Shown here in pieces: positions 44,999 to 53,806 of a DNA stretch of 64,000 bases. The number at the start of each line of letters is the position of its first letter. Position 1 is the stretch's first letter. The DNA lies in NCBI RefSeq assembly GCF_012913485.1, contig NZ_CP051774.1, forward strand, positions 310,001 through 374,000, in the 5' to 3' direction. The position numbers and the translations under genes were made by a program. Below the pieces are notes generated by a model. The model was not told the DNA's origin and did no database searches. It worked only from the letters and a program-made list of their open reading frames with translations. This DNA comes from Luteolibacter luteus (GTDB lineage: Bacteria; Verrucomicrobiota; Verrucomicrobiia; Verrucomicrobiales; Akkermansiaceae).

Positions 44999-46120
44999 TC
45001 AGCTCAGGTCCTCGTTGAAGAAGACCTTGATGTATTTCATGCCTTTTTCCTCGTCGAAGCCGCGCTCGAGGACGGGCTCGGGCTGTTCGGTGAAGGAGGG
45101 CTTCACGTGGATCTCCACGCCGGTATCAAGCTTCACGACGGTGCCGATGCGCTTCTTGGCCTTGTTCACGTCCTTCTTCGAGATTGCGAAGGAATCTTCA
45201 AAGCGTTGGCCCTGCTCCTCCTCGACCTTGGCCTTGTGGGCTTGGAACTTCTGCTTGGCCTCGGGCGTGCGGAGGACCTGCTCTTCGAATTCCTGGAGGC
45301 TGAAGTGTTCCTTTTCCTCGAAGTAAGCAATGGCGTCCTTCGCGGCACTGGTGGTTTCCCACGGCGGAGTGTCATCGACGGCCACTGCGGTGCCACCATC
45401 GCTTTCCTCCTGCTGCTGCTTCTTGGTTTCCTTCTTCGCCTTTTCCTCCTGCTTCACGAAGGCCACGGCCATGTCGGCATAGCCCTTGGTGAGGAAGGGA
45501 CTGTCGGTCACGGCGACCACGGCGAGGAAATCACGCACCCAGAAACGGGAATCGGAGCCTGACCGGTCGAAGGTTAGGACGTGGAAGCCCTTGTTCTTGT
45601 TGAAATTCAGGATCAGGCAGCCCTTGTCGATCTTCTCCGGATTGATGCCGTGCTCGGTCTGGAGCTGGAGGTCGCCATCTTTCGTGGAAATGCTGAGGAA
45701 AGGCACCACGCTCTCGGACTTCAGGATGCAGAGGCCCTGGGTGAGCTCGCCATTCACCTCGATGTCTTCAACGAAAGAGATGCAGAGATCACCCGACTTG
45801 ATGTTCGGGTGGTTCGACTTCGAATAGAGGCGCTTCGCGATATCGCAACCTTTCTCCAGCAGGCCATCGGCGGACTCGAAGATCGCCTTCGCGCAGGCGT
45901 TCATCTCGTGCTGGTCCAGCGAGGAATGGTGGTTGAAGCGATAGCCCGCGAGGTTCTTGAAGGGCTTCAGGAAGATGCCGGTGAGCATCGCGCGGTCGTC
46001 CTCGCTCACTTCGAAAACCTCCTTGGAAGTCTGGAGCGGTTCCTCGCGTTGGGGATTGCCAATCTTGGCGAGAACGAGGCGAGTGGCGGCGGCGGAAGTG
46101 AAGCGGATCTTTACGGACAT
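44999..46120 (-). CDS. nucleoid-associated protein, NdpA/YejK family
   Basis: 373 residues. The family start is present: GNPQREEPLQTSKEVFEVSE, then IFLKPFKNLAGYRFNHHSSL and EMNACAKAIFES. Mid-protein segments FVEDIEVNGELTQGLCILKS, FSLQEFEEQVLRTPEAKQKF and IHVKPSFTEQPEPVLERGFD complete the match. NdpA-family proteins bind double-stranded DNA; the function in this phylum is not known. The middle has a low-complexity Lys/Gln/Glu stretch. Confidence 0.86.
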   Translation of the reverse strand: MSVKIRFTSAAATRLVLAKIGNPQREEPLQTSKEVFEVSEDDRAMLTGIFLKPFKNLAGYRFNHHSSLDQHEMNACAKAIFESADGLLEKGCDIAKRLYSKSNHPNIKSGDLCISFVEDIEVNGELTQGLCILKSESVVPFLSISTKDGDLQLQTEHGINPEKIDKGCLILNFNKNKGFHVLTFDRSGSDSRFWVRDFLAVVAVTDSPFLTKGYADMAVAFVKQEEKAKKETKKQQQEESDGGTAVAVDDTPPWETTSAAKDAIAYFEEKEHFSLQEFEEQVLRTPEAKQKFQAHKAKVEEEQGQRFEDSFAISKKDVNKAKKRIGTVVKLDTGVEIHVKPSFTEQPEPVLERGFDEEKGMKYIKVFFNEDLS

Positions 46121-46135
46121 GCGGACGGGGCGCGG

Positions 46136-46164
46136 ACGCTAGGAAGGCGCGGGCCGCGACGCAA
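46136..46164 (-). promoter_or_regulatory. promoter of the nucleoid-associated-protein gene
   Basis: Minus-strand TTGCGT, 17-base spacer, TAGCGT, with only about 15 bases between the -10 and the ATG at 46120, so the mRNA leader is very short. The -10 equals that of both tRNA-Gln promoters. Confidence 0.5.
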
Positions 46165-46170
46165 GACTGG

Positions 46171-46198
46171 TTGATTGAATCCCCGCAGGTGCTAGGAT
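46171..46198 (+). promoter_or_regulatory. candidate promoter of the 46233 gene
   Basis: TTGATT, 16-base spacer, TAGGAT, 34 bases upstream of the start codon, directly opposite the promoter of the divergent gene. Confidence 0.4.
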
Positions 46199-46232
46199 TT
46201 CCCGGCCAGCCGCTCCCCTTCACGCCTTAACG

Positions 46233-46649
46233 ATGCCGAAACCCACCCCACCCTGCCCGCTTCCGGGAGAGGGCGAAAAGTCTGTCGAGAAGGTCCTCAG
46301 GATCAACCATCGGTGGATCGTCCACGGGCGGCTGAAGGAAAATGCCGCCGCTTATCTCGCGGAATTGCGGGAGAAGGATCCGGAACGACTGCTGCGGGCC
46401 AGCGAGCTGGCGCTGCATCTGGTGCACTACAAGAAGTCCGAGATGGTGCGGGATCCGAAGCCGCTTTTCTACGCAGGGCTCTTTGCAGAAGCGACGCGCG
46501 AAGAGATCGACCGGTTTTTGGACGGGCATCCCATGACACGGGCGATCACCCTCTTGCTGCACGGGGATGATTCGGGGCTAGCGAGGCTTTCGGAAAGTGC
46601 GGGGAAGCTGGCCCTCGAAATCGAGGAAGAGATTCGGGAGATGGAGTGA
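46233..46649 (+). CDS. hypothetical helical protein (138 aa)
   Basis: 138 residues, acidic and almost wholly helical: KENAAAYLAELREKDPERLL, ASELALHLVHYKKSEMVRDP, FAEATREEIDRFLDG and LALEIEEEIREME. The N-terminus is Pro-rich (MPKPTPPCPLPGEGEKS). No membrane segment and no family recognised. It is transcribed away from the nucleoid-associated protein over a 112-base gap with back-to-back promoters. Confidence 0.6.
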   Translation: MPKPTPPCPLPGEGEKSVEKVLRINHRWIVHGRLKENAAAYLAELREKDPERLLRASELALHLVHYKKSEMVRDPKPLFYAGLFAEATREEIDRFLDGHPMTRAITLLLHGDDSGLARLSESAGKLALEIEEEIREME

Positions 46650-46844
46650 GAGCAGCGGTCTGATACGCGTGGGATGGGCAGAGGCGATCAGAGGGTATCA
46701 CCCCACCGGGACCGCTGAAATCAGCCTGCCCGCGTTATGGCGCTTCGAAAAGCGCCACTCCGGGCCGAACCGTCCAAGCGAGCCGGGTGGCTCGCGGTCC
46801 CAGGCACGCCTCGGTTCTTCGTGTCGTTCCCAGGAGGATCGACC

Positions 46845-47855
46845 TTACTTGATGCCGACGACCATGGAGTCGGGACCAACCAGGTGTTCCACGCGGCAGT
46901 CGCGGAAGCCTGCTTCTTGCATCCAGCCAATGCAGTCGGCGCCGGTGTAGTCGAAGCCGCCGGGGGTCTCGATGAGCATGTTCAAGCTCATCATGAGGCC
47001 GAAGGCGTTCTGCGAGCGGTCGTCGTCGATGATGGCGTCGTAGGCGATGACCATGCCGCCCTCGGGCAGGGCCTTATAGGCCTTTTCGAGAAGCATCTTT
47101 TTCGTCGGCAAGTCCCAGTCATGGAGGATGTGACCCATGAGGATGACGTCGACTTGTGGGAGAGCTTCGTCCTTGAAGAAATCGCCATCCTGGAAGCTGA
47201 CGCGATCCGCGAGGCGGAGTTCCTTCACATAGGATTCGAAGACCGGACGGACCACCGCGAGGTCGTATCCGATGCCCTTGAGATGAGGATTTGCCAAGGC
47301 GATCTGTGAGACGAGGTCACCCTGCGCGGTGCCCACGTCGGCGCAGGTCTTGAACTTATCCCATGGCAGTCGTCTCGCGATCTCCATGTTCGCGCCGCGG
47401 CTGATGCCGGTCATGGCGCGGAGGAAGACGCTGAGGCGATCCGGATCGGCATAAATGGTGGCAAAGGGTTCTTCCCCGCTCTTCACTTCGTTCTGCGGCT
47501 CGCCGGTTTGCAGTGCCGGGATGAGATGATCCCAGAAGCCATAGAGGCGGCGGCTCGCCATCTCCAGCACACCGCCAAGGTAGGACGGCTTCGCCTGATC
47601 GAGGAAGAAATCGGTTTCCGGCGTATTGTGATAGAGGCCATCGACACGGCTCAGGAAGCCGAGAGCCACGAGGGTATCGAAGAAATCGCGCGCGCCACGG
47701 CCATGGAAGCCGAAGTTCTGCTGCAGCGCCGGGAGTCCGGCAGGTTGCTTGGCGAGGAAGCTGAAGACTCCGAGTTCGACGGCGGAGAGGAGCGTACGCG
47801 CAGGCCAAAAACCGGTGCCGACCTGGAGAATGCGTTCGGGGGAGAGTTGTTCCAT
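46845..47855 (-). CDS. SAM-dependent O-methyltransferase with dimerisation domain
   Basis: 336 residues. An N-terminal helical dimerisation/winged-helix domain ([20 protein letters not shown], then [20 protein letters not shown]) precedes a Rossmann methyltransferase domain: [20 protein letters not shown] as SAM motif [21 protein letters not shown], and [20 protein letters not shown]. This is the acetylserotonin/hydroxyneurosporene O-methyltransferase family, which methylates hydroxyls of small molecules. The substrate is unknown; no biosynthesis cluster surrounds it. Note the G-x-A-x-G variant in motif I. Confidence 0.85.
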   Translation of the reverse strand: MEQLSPERILQVGTGFWPARTLLSAVELGVFSFLAKQPAGLPALQQNFGFHGRGARDFFDTLVALGFLSRVDGLYHNTPETDFFLDQAKPSYLGGVLEMASRRLYGFWDHLIPALQTGEPQNEVKSGEEPFATIYADPDRLSVFLRAMTGISRGANMEIARRLPWDKFKTCADVGTAQGDLVSQIALANPHLKGIGYDLAVVRPVFESYVKELRLADRVSFQDGDFFKDEALPQVDVILMGHILHDWDLPTKKMLLEKAYKALPEGGMVIAYDAIIDDDRSQNAFGLMMSLNMLIETPGGFDYTGADCIGWMQEAGFRDCRVEHLVGPDSMVVGIK

Positions 47856-47952
47856 TGCGTCCCGATCTAAGGCTATTTCCGCGGCCTTTCACAATCCCAC
47901 TTTCGGCTACTTGGAGGTGGCTTTTTCCAAGGGGCCACAGAGACTGGCAGGC

Positions 47953-48729
47953 ATGTCCCGAATCGCTTTCCTCCTGGTGCTAGCCTGCGTCGCCGGAATG
48001 GCTGGCTGGGTGTGGTATCGCGCGGAACCGCTGCCTCCGATGACCATGGAAGCACCCGCCGCGGCGGCCGAGGCCGCTAGCCCGCCGGAGCCCGTGAAAT
48101 ACACGACCGGGCCGGCATCGATCGATGGCACCGGGAAGTTTTTCCACGGCCGGGAGATTGCTCAGGTCATGGGACACCAGGCGCTGGGCTGGCTGGAGCG
48201 GGACAACCGCGAGGAGGAAGAAGCTCCGAGCCGGGCGATCGCGGCCCTGGGACTGCCGCCCGCCGCGGTGATCGCGGACATCGGCGCGGGATCCGGCTAC
48301 TATAGCTTTCGTATTTCGCCAAAGGTGCCGCTGGGCAAGGTGGTGGCGGTGGACATCCAGCCGGAGATGCTGGATTTCCTGAGGAAAAAATCGAAAGAGC
48401 TTTCGATCACGAATGTGGAATCCCACCTCGGGCAGATCGATGATCTGAAGCTGCCGCCCGCGTCACTGGATGCAGCCCTGATGGTGGATGCCTACCATGA
48501 GTTCTCCCATCCCGCGGAGATGCTGGCCTCACTGTATCGGGCGCTGAAGCCGGGCGGCCAGGTGTTCCTGCTGGAGTTCTGCGGGGAGGATCCGAATGTG
48601 CCGATCAAGCCGCTGCACAAGATGACGGAGGCACAGGCGAGGCTGGAGTTTGAGGGTGCGGGGTTTCGCTTCAGGGAAAATCGGAAGCCACTGCCATGGC
48701 AGCACTTTCTGGTGTTTGAGAGGCCGTAG
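47953..48729 (+). CDS. membrane-anchored class I SAM-dependent methyltransferase
   Basis: 258 residues from ATG 47953. The N-terminal helix IAFLLVLACVAGMAGWVWY and a Pro/Ala-rich linker suggest export or anchoring. The methyltransferase core has AAVIADIGAGSGYYSFRISP (motif I with the G-x-G-x-G), VVAVDIQPEMLDFL (acidic residue after strand 2), DAALMVDAYHEFSHPAEML and YRALKPGGQVFLLEFCGED. An open frame from 47749 would remove the signal-like start, so 47953 is preferred. The substrate is unknown; secreted methyltransferases of this kind are frequent in Verrucomicrobiota and Planctomycetota. Confidence 0.82.
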   Translation: MSRIAFLLVLACVAGMAGWVWYRAEPLPPMTMEAPAAAAEAASPPEPVKYTTGPASIDGTGKFFHGREIAQVMGHQALGWLERDNREEEEAPSRAIAALGLPPAAVIADIGAGSGYYSFRISPKVPLGKVVAVDIQPEMLDFLRKKSKELSITNVESHLGQIDDLKLPPASLDAALMVDAYHEFSHPAEMLASLYRALKPGGQVFLLEFCGEDPNVPIKPLHKMTEAQARLEFEGAGFRFRENRKPLPWQHFLVFERP

Positions 48730-48888
48730 GGGAAGGAAGCATCAATCATCAATCTTCCAACCATCAAACGAAGTGCCTTTCGTTGGGTGATGGAGAGAGG
48801 AGGGAGATGGCCATACTCGCATGGGAGTATCGTCGCGCGGCGTGGATCGGGGCAAGATCCCTCCCCGCTTCCTGCACTTGGATCTGCA

Positions 48889-49227
48889 CTAGATATCAAA
48901 CCATTCCCTGCTTGATTGGACGTATTTTCCCTCCTTCATCGTGACCTTAACGCGCCAGCCTCCTACTGCCTCCCCTTTCCTCTCCTTTTTGATCACGAGC
49001 TCGATTGAATCTTCCAGATCGTAAAACCTGATTGAAGTAACCTTGAACTGGTCAGCCTCCGGAGTTGCCGCGGCAAGCTTCTTGGCAAGGGCCTTCAGAT
49101 CCGAGACAGACCAATTCTCTTTCAGCTGGATGGAATCCATTGCCTTGGCCTCGGCATCTTCACCTTTCGCGAATGGAGAAAGAAGGATACCAAAGCCGAC
49201 CAAGAGCGCCTTTTGACCACGGTTCAT
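48889..49227 (-). CDS. hypothetical small secreted protein
   Basis: 112 residues from ATG 49227 with a signal peptide (QKALLVGFGILLSPFAKGED). The mature part is charged and contains LKENWSVSDLKALAKKLAAA, then IRFYDLEDSIELVIKKERKG and a Trp-containing strand WRVKVTMKEG. An upstream ATG at 49275 would lengthen the N-terminus by 16 residues. No family recognised. Confidence 0.55.
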   Translation of the reverse strand: MNRGQKALLVGFGILLSPFAKGEDAEAKAMDSIQLKENWSVSDLKALAKKLAAATPEADQFKVTSIRFYDLEDSIELVIKKERKGEAVGGWRVKVTMKEGKYVQSSREWFDI

Positions 49228-49445
49228 GTCAAAGAATTGGCAGTTTTCTAGGTTTGATGCGCCCAAGCTGTCCATCTTCGTTTTCCTTCCATTTTGCTAG
49301 CGCCAGGAGCCGTCTCCCCCAGCGCGTCGAAAGGTGGATTAATGATCTCCCGATGCGGCTTTCTGCCGCTGGTTTCCGACGCTCATAGAGCGCCGCTACA
49401 TTCTATGTGGACCGCTCCGAAGGAGCACGGGGAGCAAGTCCTGGC

Positions 49446-50054
49446 TTATTTCAGCACCAGCTCCATCTGCCTGCGGTGGACGCCGTGGTGCTCGGTCATG
49501 AGGCAGAGCCACTGCGATGCATTCATGCGGCCGAACCACGGATGGAGGTGCCTGAGTTCGGGATCGAGGGGGCCGAGGGAACGGATGATGTCGGAACATG
49601 AGGCCACGGTATCCCGGAAGCTGGCGATCTCCTGAGGTCCGGCATCGAGCTTGGGCTTCACGTCCGCGGTGCTGACCTTCCGATCGGGAAGTTTTCCGTG
49701 GGACATCCCTCGGAGGAGCATGGTCATTCCGCGGTTCACGATCGTGACGTGCTGGAGGATCATGTAGGGCGACCAAAAGCGGCTGCTGTCTTCCATGCCG
49801 CGCTGCCGCGGAATAAGGACGCGCTTTCTCCCCTGCTCCTCCGGGAGCGGCCCGGCCATGGCGAGCATGTGCTCGGCTTCCGCCTGGAACTTCGCCAGGA
49901 TCTGCTGACGACTTAGCCGCCGGGCCATCAGCCGGAAGCCCAGGCCCATCAGCTTGCCTTCGAGCCATGGGATGCCGGCACCGGGTGTTTCGAGACGGGA
50001 CTGGATGTCTTCCTGCTCCCCTGCTCCGGGGGCGGTCGGGATTTCCTGATTCAT
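49446..50054 (-). CDS. DinB-like protein
   Basis: 202 residues. A DinB-type four-helix bundle is suggested by FRLMARRLSRQQILAKFQ, WSPYMILQHVTIVNRGMTML (first metal-binding His position) and the closing HPWFGRMNASQWLCLMTEHH with HRRQMELVL (later His pair). The metal-coordinating His triad is present. DinB-family members include thiol-dependent and other small-molecule enzymes. The gene is divergent from an HxlR regulator over a 63-base gap with palindromes, so it is probably that regulator's target. Confidence 0.7.
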   Translation of the reverse strand: MNQEIPTAPGAGEQEDIQSRLETPGAGIPWLEGKLMGLGFRLMARRLSRQQILAKFQAEAEHMLAMAGPLPEEQGRKRVLIPRQRGMEDSSRFWSPYMILQHVTIVNRGMTMLLRGMSHGKLPDRKVSTADVKPKLDAGPQEIASFRDTVASCSDIIRSLGPLDPELRHLHPWFGRMNASQWLCLMTEHHGVHRRQMELVLK

Positions 50055-50072
50055 GGGGACTTGGTGGATTTA

Positions 50073-50124
50073 CTTGCAAACCGCAAGCGATTAAAAGCCT
50101 CTTGCTTCACTTGTGAAATGCAAG
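50073..50124. promoter_or_regulatory. candidate operator between DinB and HxlR genes
   Basis: Two inverted repeats: CTTGC-AAACC-GCAAG (50073-50087) and CTTGC(50101-50105)/GCAAG(50120-50124), the latter enclosing TTCAC-TT-GTGAA. The shared CTTGC/GCAAG arms suggest a dimeric regulator, most simply the adjacent HxlR protein. The second repeat overlaps the HxlR start codon. Confidence 0.5.
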
Positions 50125-50495
50125 CTATTTTCCCCGGTGTGTCCGGAACCACTCCAGAACGCCGCTCAGACTGCCCGATCTCCTGCGCCCTCGACCTGCT
50201 GGGCGATCGCTGGACGATGCTGGTGGTGCGGGACCTTTTCCTGGGCCGCCGCTACTTCGAGGAATTCCTGGCGTCTCCGGAAGGGATCGCGACGAACATC
50301 CTCTCCGACCGGCTGAAAATGCTAATGAGCCACGGGCTGGTGGAAAAACAGCCGGACGAAGCGGATCGCCGCCGTTTCATCTACAAGCTGACCACGCGGG
50401 GGAAATCCCTGTGGAAAGTACTGCGGCCACTGACCCGCTGGAGCCTTGAGAATATTCCGGGAACCCGCATCCTGCCGGAAGCTCGGATAAGCTGA
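50118..50495 (+). CDS. HxlR-family transcriptional regulator
   Basis: 125 residues from ATG 50118. The winged-helix signature is clear: CPISCALDLLGDRWTMLVVR, DLFLGRRYFEEFL, then GIATNILSDRLKMLMSHGLV and LTTRGKSLWKVLRPLTRW. HxlR regulators often sense electrophiles or formaldehyde through a Cys; Cys residues sit in the early CPISC motif. Divergent from the DinB-like gene with palindromic candidate operators between them. An upstream start at 50061 would run into the operator region. Confidence 0.88.
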   Translation: MQAIFPGVSGTTPERRSDCPISCALDLLGDRWTMLVVRDLFLGRRYFEEFLASPEGIATNILSDRLKMLMSHGLVEKQPDEADRRRFIYKLTTRGKSLWKVLRPLTRWSLENIPGTRILPEARIS

Positions 50496-50500
50496 ATCTC

Positions 50501-51178
50501 ATGCCTCCCTGTCCTCCCCACCCTGCCCGCTTCTTTCACCTCGCCATCTTCGCTGCCGGACTCACCGGGCTCGCCCTGCAGTTCCAGGTGAGCCACGGCA
50601 TCATGCTTTCGCGCGGCCTTGGGATCGGCGCGACACTGATCAAGCTGACTAGCTTCTTCACCATCCTGACGAATCTGATACTCACGGTGGCACACGGCAT
50701 TTGCTTGCTCGCGCCGCAAAGCACCGCGGGGCGTCTCTTCCTGCGACCTTCCGTGCAGGGCGGCCTGCTGCTCTACATCGCGATCGTCGGGACGGTTTAC
50801 TCCGTGCTGCTGGCGCCCCTATGGAAGCCCGAGGGCCTCCAATGGTGGGCGGATCACCTGCTGCACCACGCGACCCCTCTGCTGCAACTTGCCTTCTGGA
50901 TCTTCGCGGTGCCAAGGGAGCGCTTGCCGTGGAAGCTCGCGTTCTCATGGCTCGCCTACCCGGCGCTTTACATGGCTTGGGTTCTAATCCGAGGCAGCCG
51001 GGTAGCGGAGTACCCTTATCCTTTTATCAATCTCACAAAACTCGGGCTCGAACGCACGCTCTTGAACTCCGCCGGGATGGCAATCGCCTTCGTGGCCGCC
51101 GGACTCGCGATCATCGCGAGCAGCCGTGCGATCACTGGACGTTCACGCGATAGAAGACCTTGTCCGACGGGGCATTGA
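50501..51178 (+). CDS. Pr6Pr-type integral membrane protein
   Basis: 225 residues with about six transmembrane helices. Motifs of the bacterial Pr6Pr (FAR-17a/AIG1-related) family: LTSFFTILTNLILTVAHGI, SVLLAPLWKPEGLQWWADHL, HHATPLLQLAFWIF and AYPALYMAWVLIRG. The D-x-x-L-H-H region holds conserved residues. It lies 5 bases after the HxlR stop and could be co-transcribed. Its 3' end overlaps the end of the next, convergent gene by 47 bases. Confidence 0.83.
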   Translation: MPPCPPHPARFFHLAIFAAGLTGLALQFQVSHGIMLSRGLGIGATLIKLTSFFTILTNLILTVAHGICLLAPQSTAGRLFLRPSVQGGLLLYIAIVGTVYSVLLAPLWKPEGLQWWADHLLHHATPLLQLAFWIFAVPRERLPWKLAFSWLAYPALYMAWVLIRGSRVAEYPYPFINLTKLGLERTLLNSAGMAIAFVAAGLAIIASSRAITGRSRDRRPCPTGH

Positions 51179-53639
51179 AATCCCGGAAGATCCGGATATT
51201 CGTGAAAGTCTCCGCATCCCACTCCAACTGCATGCTGCCAATCGGCTGCCAAGTGCTGAGATCCGCCGAGCGCTCCACCTGATAGTCCATGAACTGCAGA
51301 TGCGGATAGCGCAGGATGGAGATGCCTGCCACCCTCCGGATGGTGAGTCCGGGAGGCAAGGGCTTGGTCACCACCTGAAAGCTGACCGGAACATCAAAGG
51401 CGACCTCATCCGGATCCGTGCTGGTCAGGCGCAGCGTGCCGCTCTTCAGGCCGAGGGTCGGGAAATTCGTGCGTAGCATCACCTGAGCGGTCTGCCCCGG
51501 CTCGATGAACAGATTCGTGGAGGGAAAGTTACCGACGGGATCGACGCTCAGACCTTGGCTGGCATCGTTCTGCAGGGAGGCATCAAGGATCTGGAGCTGG
51601 CTCGCTCCGTCATTGTAGATGGTCAGCGGCCAAGCGCCCTGCTCATTCGGATAGACCTCACCAAAAGACAAAGGTGCACCGCTCTGGATCTCCCGAAGTT
51701 CTTTCTCCGGACCGGTGAAGACCGAAATCTCCGGCCCGCTGCTGGAGTTCCCCAAGTTGTAGATCTCGACCGAGCCAAGAGGGCCATAGATCGGCAGACC
51801 GACGATCAGCTGCGTATCAGTCATCCCGAGCTGGGGATAACGGGTGTCACCCGAGAAATCGGTGATCAGGGAAGCGCGGCGGAACCAAGTCCTGCCGACA
51901 CGCTCGTAGATCGCCACCTGGCCGCCGTTGACCTTGCCGATCATGTTACCGATAGCCACGCGCGATCCGCCATTGGCCATGGCGACGGAGCTACCCATGT
52001 AGACATGGAATCCGACCGGCGGCGGGCCGATGATCTTCGTTTCCTGGCTCCAGACGCCGCCGGTCCGCGAGAAGATGTAGGCAGCACCATTCACCAGCGA
52101 GGTTCGCTTCAGCTCGGGCGCACCCGCGATGACGCGGTCGCCGTCGATGGCGACCACCTGACCCAGCTGGTCGCTTCCTGCAGCGTCTTCGGCGAAGAGC
52201 TCGGCCTCCTTGTTCCAAAAATTGAGGGAGCCCTGATAGACGAAAACGGAGCCGCAGTACTGCTTCGCCCCTTGGGAACGGCCCGGCGATCCCACCACGA
52301 TGCGATTCCCATCAATATCGATCGACCAGCCGAAGGAATCCCCTGCCACGCCATCCGGGGGGTAGACCATGTTGAAGGAGCTCCATTGGCCGAAGGATCT
52401 GGTGGAAACCATGAAGGCTCCGGTGCCTACGCCCTCGATATTCAGCTTACCCGGCAGACCGAGGACCAGGGTGGAGTCTTCGAGGGCAAGGGAGTTGGCC
52501 CAGCTAACACTATCACCGGACCTGAGCTTGGTATCGAACATCCAGGTAATGCCGGTGTAGCGGAACATCTGGACACTGCCGCCGACCTCCGGGTCGATGT
52601 CGTTTCGCGCCAGGACCGCGAGCGTGTCTCCTGCAAGTGCGGCGCGGTGGCCGAAAGATTCATGCGCACGGGGATCAAGCGACTCGATGGTTTTTTCCAA
52701 GACCCAATCCGGGCCGGAGCGGAGGAAAAGATAGACGAGGCCGGCATTCGTTCCCGACGCGGTGGTCTCCTGACTGGCGGCGACCATCGCACGGTCACCA
52801 TCGATATCGATCTGGATACCGCCGAAGTAGCCATCAGAATCAGCCTCGGAGCCGGGGATGGATTCATCGAGACTCACGACCAAGGGATCAATGGTCACGG
52901 GATAAACTGCCCCGCGGTCCTGGATGACCCATTCAAAGCCGCTCTCGGCGACGGCGAGCTCGCCTTGCAATGCGCGGCCGGTAGCATCCCATGCCTTGAG
53001 ATCGCGGTAGCCGTAAAGGGGTTTGCCGGTCTTGTCGCTAAAGACGAGATCACCAGGGTCGACCTCATCGGCCCGGGCTGATAGATTGCCGCTATCGAAG
53101 AGGATGCGAAGTTCATCGCTGCCGCCTTGCGGTCGCGCGGTGATGGTCATGCCATGCTCAAAGCCGGTATCCGAGTTTTGATACCACTCCGTGCTGCCAT
53201 CGGCGCGCTGGTATTCGATCCGGGTCCCATGGGTGGCAATGTGCGCCGTTTCGCAATCGCGACGGCTGATGGCCAGGGCTTCGCCGCCGGAGGAATTGCG
53301 AATGGAAACGCCATCGGCGCGGAAGCGTGCGGCGAGCTGCTGGCCAGGATTGGTGGCGAAGTAGAGCGCGCCTTCATTGTCCGGGTGGAGGCTCTCGGCG
53401 GAAGTGATCGCGCGGATGCCCAGACGTGTGGCGGTGAGGACTTTCTCCAAGGAAGGATCCGCGATGACACCGTTGCCCTGCGGGGCGATGGACTCGCTGG
53501 ATGAAGAAAGCGGTGTGGCTTTCAGGACGGGCTCCGCTTGTGACGGCGGAGTGGCCGTCTGAGGGGAGTTGGAATCAGGAAGGAAGAGGCTGGCAAGGCC
53601 GCAAAGGAGTGCTGCCGAGAGGAGGACGCGGGTGTTCAT
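51132..53639 (-). CDS. secreted FG-GAP repeat protein with ASH-like C-terminal domain
   Basis: 835 residues from ATG 53639 (an ATG at 53690 adds 17 residues before the signal peptide LSAALLCGLASLFL). Residues about 255-620 are FG-GAP/integrin-like repeats, with units such as GGIQIDIDGDRAMVAAS, GWSIDIDGNRIVVGSP and VAIDGDRVIAGAPE. A beta domain like the ASPM/SPD-2/Hydin (choice-of-anchor D) type follows (LSFGEVYPNEQGAWPLTIYN). The tail has the pattern Y-x-V-E-R-S-A-D-L-S-x-W seen also in the giant repeat protein's C-terminus. It is probably a surface protein. Convergent with the Pr6Pr gene, overlapping it by 47 bases. Confidence 0.8.
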   Translation of the reverse strand: MNTRVLLSAALLCGLASLFLPDSNSPQTATPPSQAEPVLKATPLSSSSESIAPQGNGVIADPSLEKVLTATRLGIRAITSAESLHPDNEGALYFATNPGQQLAARFRADGVSIRNSSGGEALAISRRDCETAHIATHGTRIEYQRADGSTEWYQNSDTGFEHGMTITARPQGGSDELRILFDSGNLSARADEVDPGDLVFSDKTGKPLYGYRDLKAWDATGRALQGELAVAESGFEWVIQDRGAVYPVTIDPLVVSLDESIPGSEADSDGYFGGIQIDIDGDRAMVAASQETTASGTNAGLVYLFLRSGPDWVLEKTIESLDPRAHESFGHRAALAGDTLAVLARNDIDPEVGGSVQMFRYTGITWMFDTKLRSGDSVSWANSLALEDSTLVLGLPGKLNIEGVGTGAFMVSTRSFGQWSSFNMVYPPDGVAGDSFGWSIDIDGNRIVVGSPGRSQGAKQYCGSVFVYQGSLNFWNKEAELFAEDAAGSDQLGQVVAIDGDRVIAGAPELKRTSLVNGAAYIFSRTGGVWSQETKIIGPPPVGFHVYMGSSVAMANGGSRVAIGNMIGKVNGGQVAIYERVGRTWFRRASLITDFSGDTRYPQLGMTDTQLIVGLPIYGPLGSVEIYNLGNSSSGPEISVFTGPEKELREIQSGAPLSFGEVYPNEQGAWPLTIYNDGASQLQILDASLQNDASQGLSVDPVGNFPSTNLFIEPGQTAQVMLRTNFPTLGLKSGTLRLTSTDPDEVAFDVPVSFQVVTKPLPPGLTIRRVAGISILRYPHLQFMDYQVERSADLSTWQPIGSMQLEWDAETFTNIRIFRDFNAPSDKVFYRVNVQ

Positions 53640-53740
53640 GGGAGTGGCGAACAGGTGCCCATCAAAGCGTGAAAGGCAGGTGCGGGGCAAATCTCTTCGG
53701 CGGGGCTACACCTTTGGTGGCAAGGTGTGGGCCCGGTTAG

Positions 53741-53752
53741 TTGTATGACATA
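53741..53752. promoter_or_regulatory. possible GntR-type operator upstream of uxaC
   Basis: TTGTATGACATA, an imperfect TGT-ATG-ACA palindrome similar to GntR/UxuR-type operator half-sites, 54 bases before the uxaC start. Weak evidence from a single site. Confidence 0.3.
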
Positions 53753-53806
53753 TTTTCACGATCTCCTTGCCGCGCTCCGGCTTCCTGCCATCGTCGTGCT
53801 CACGCC

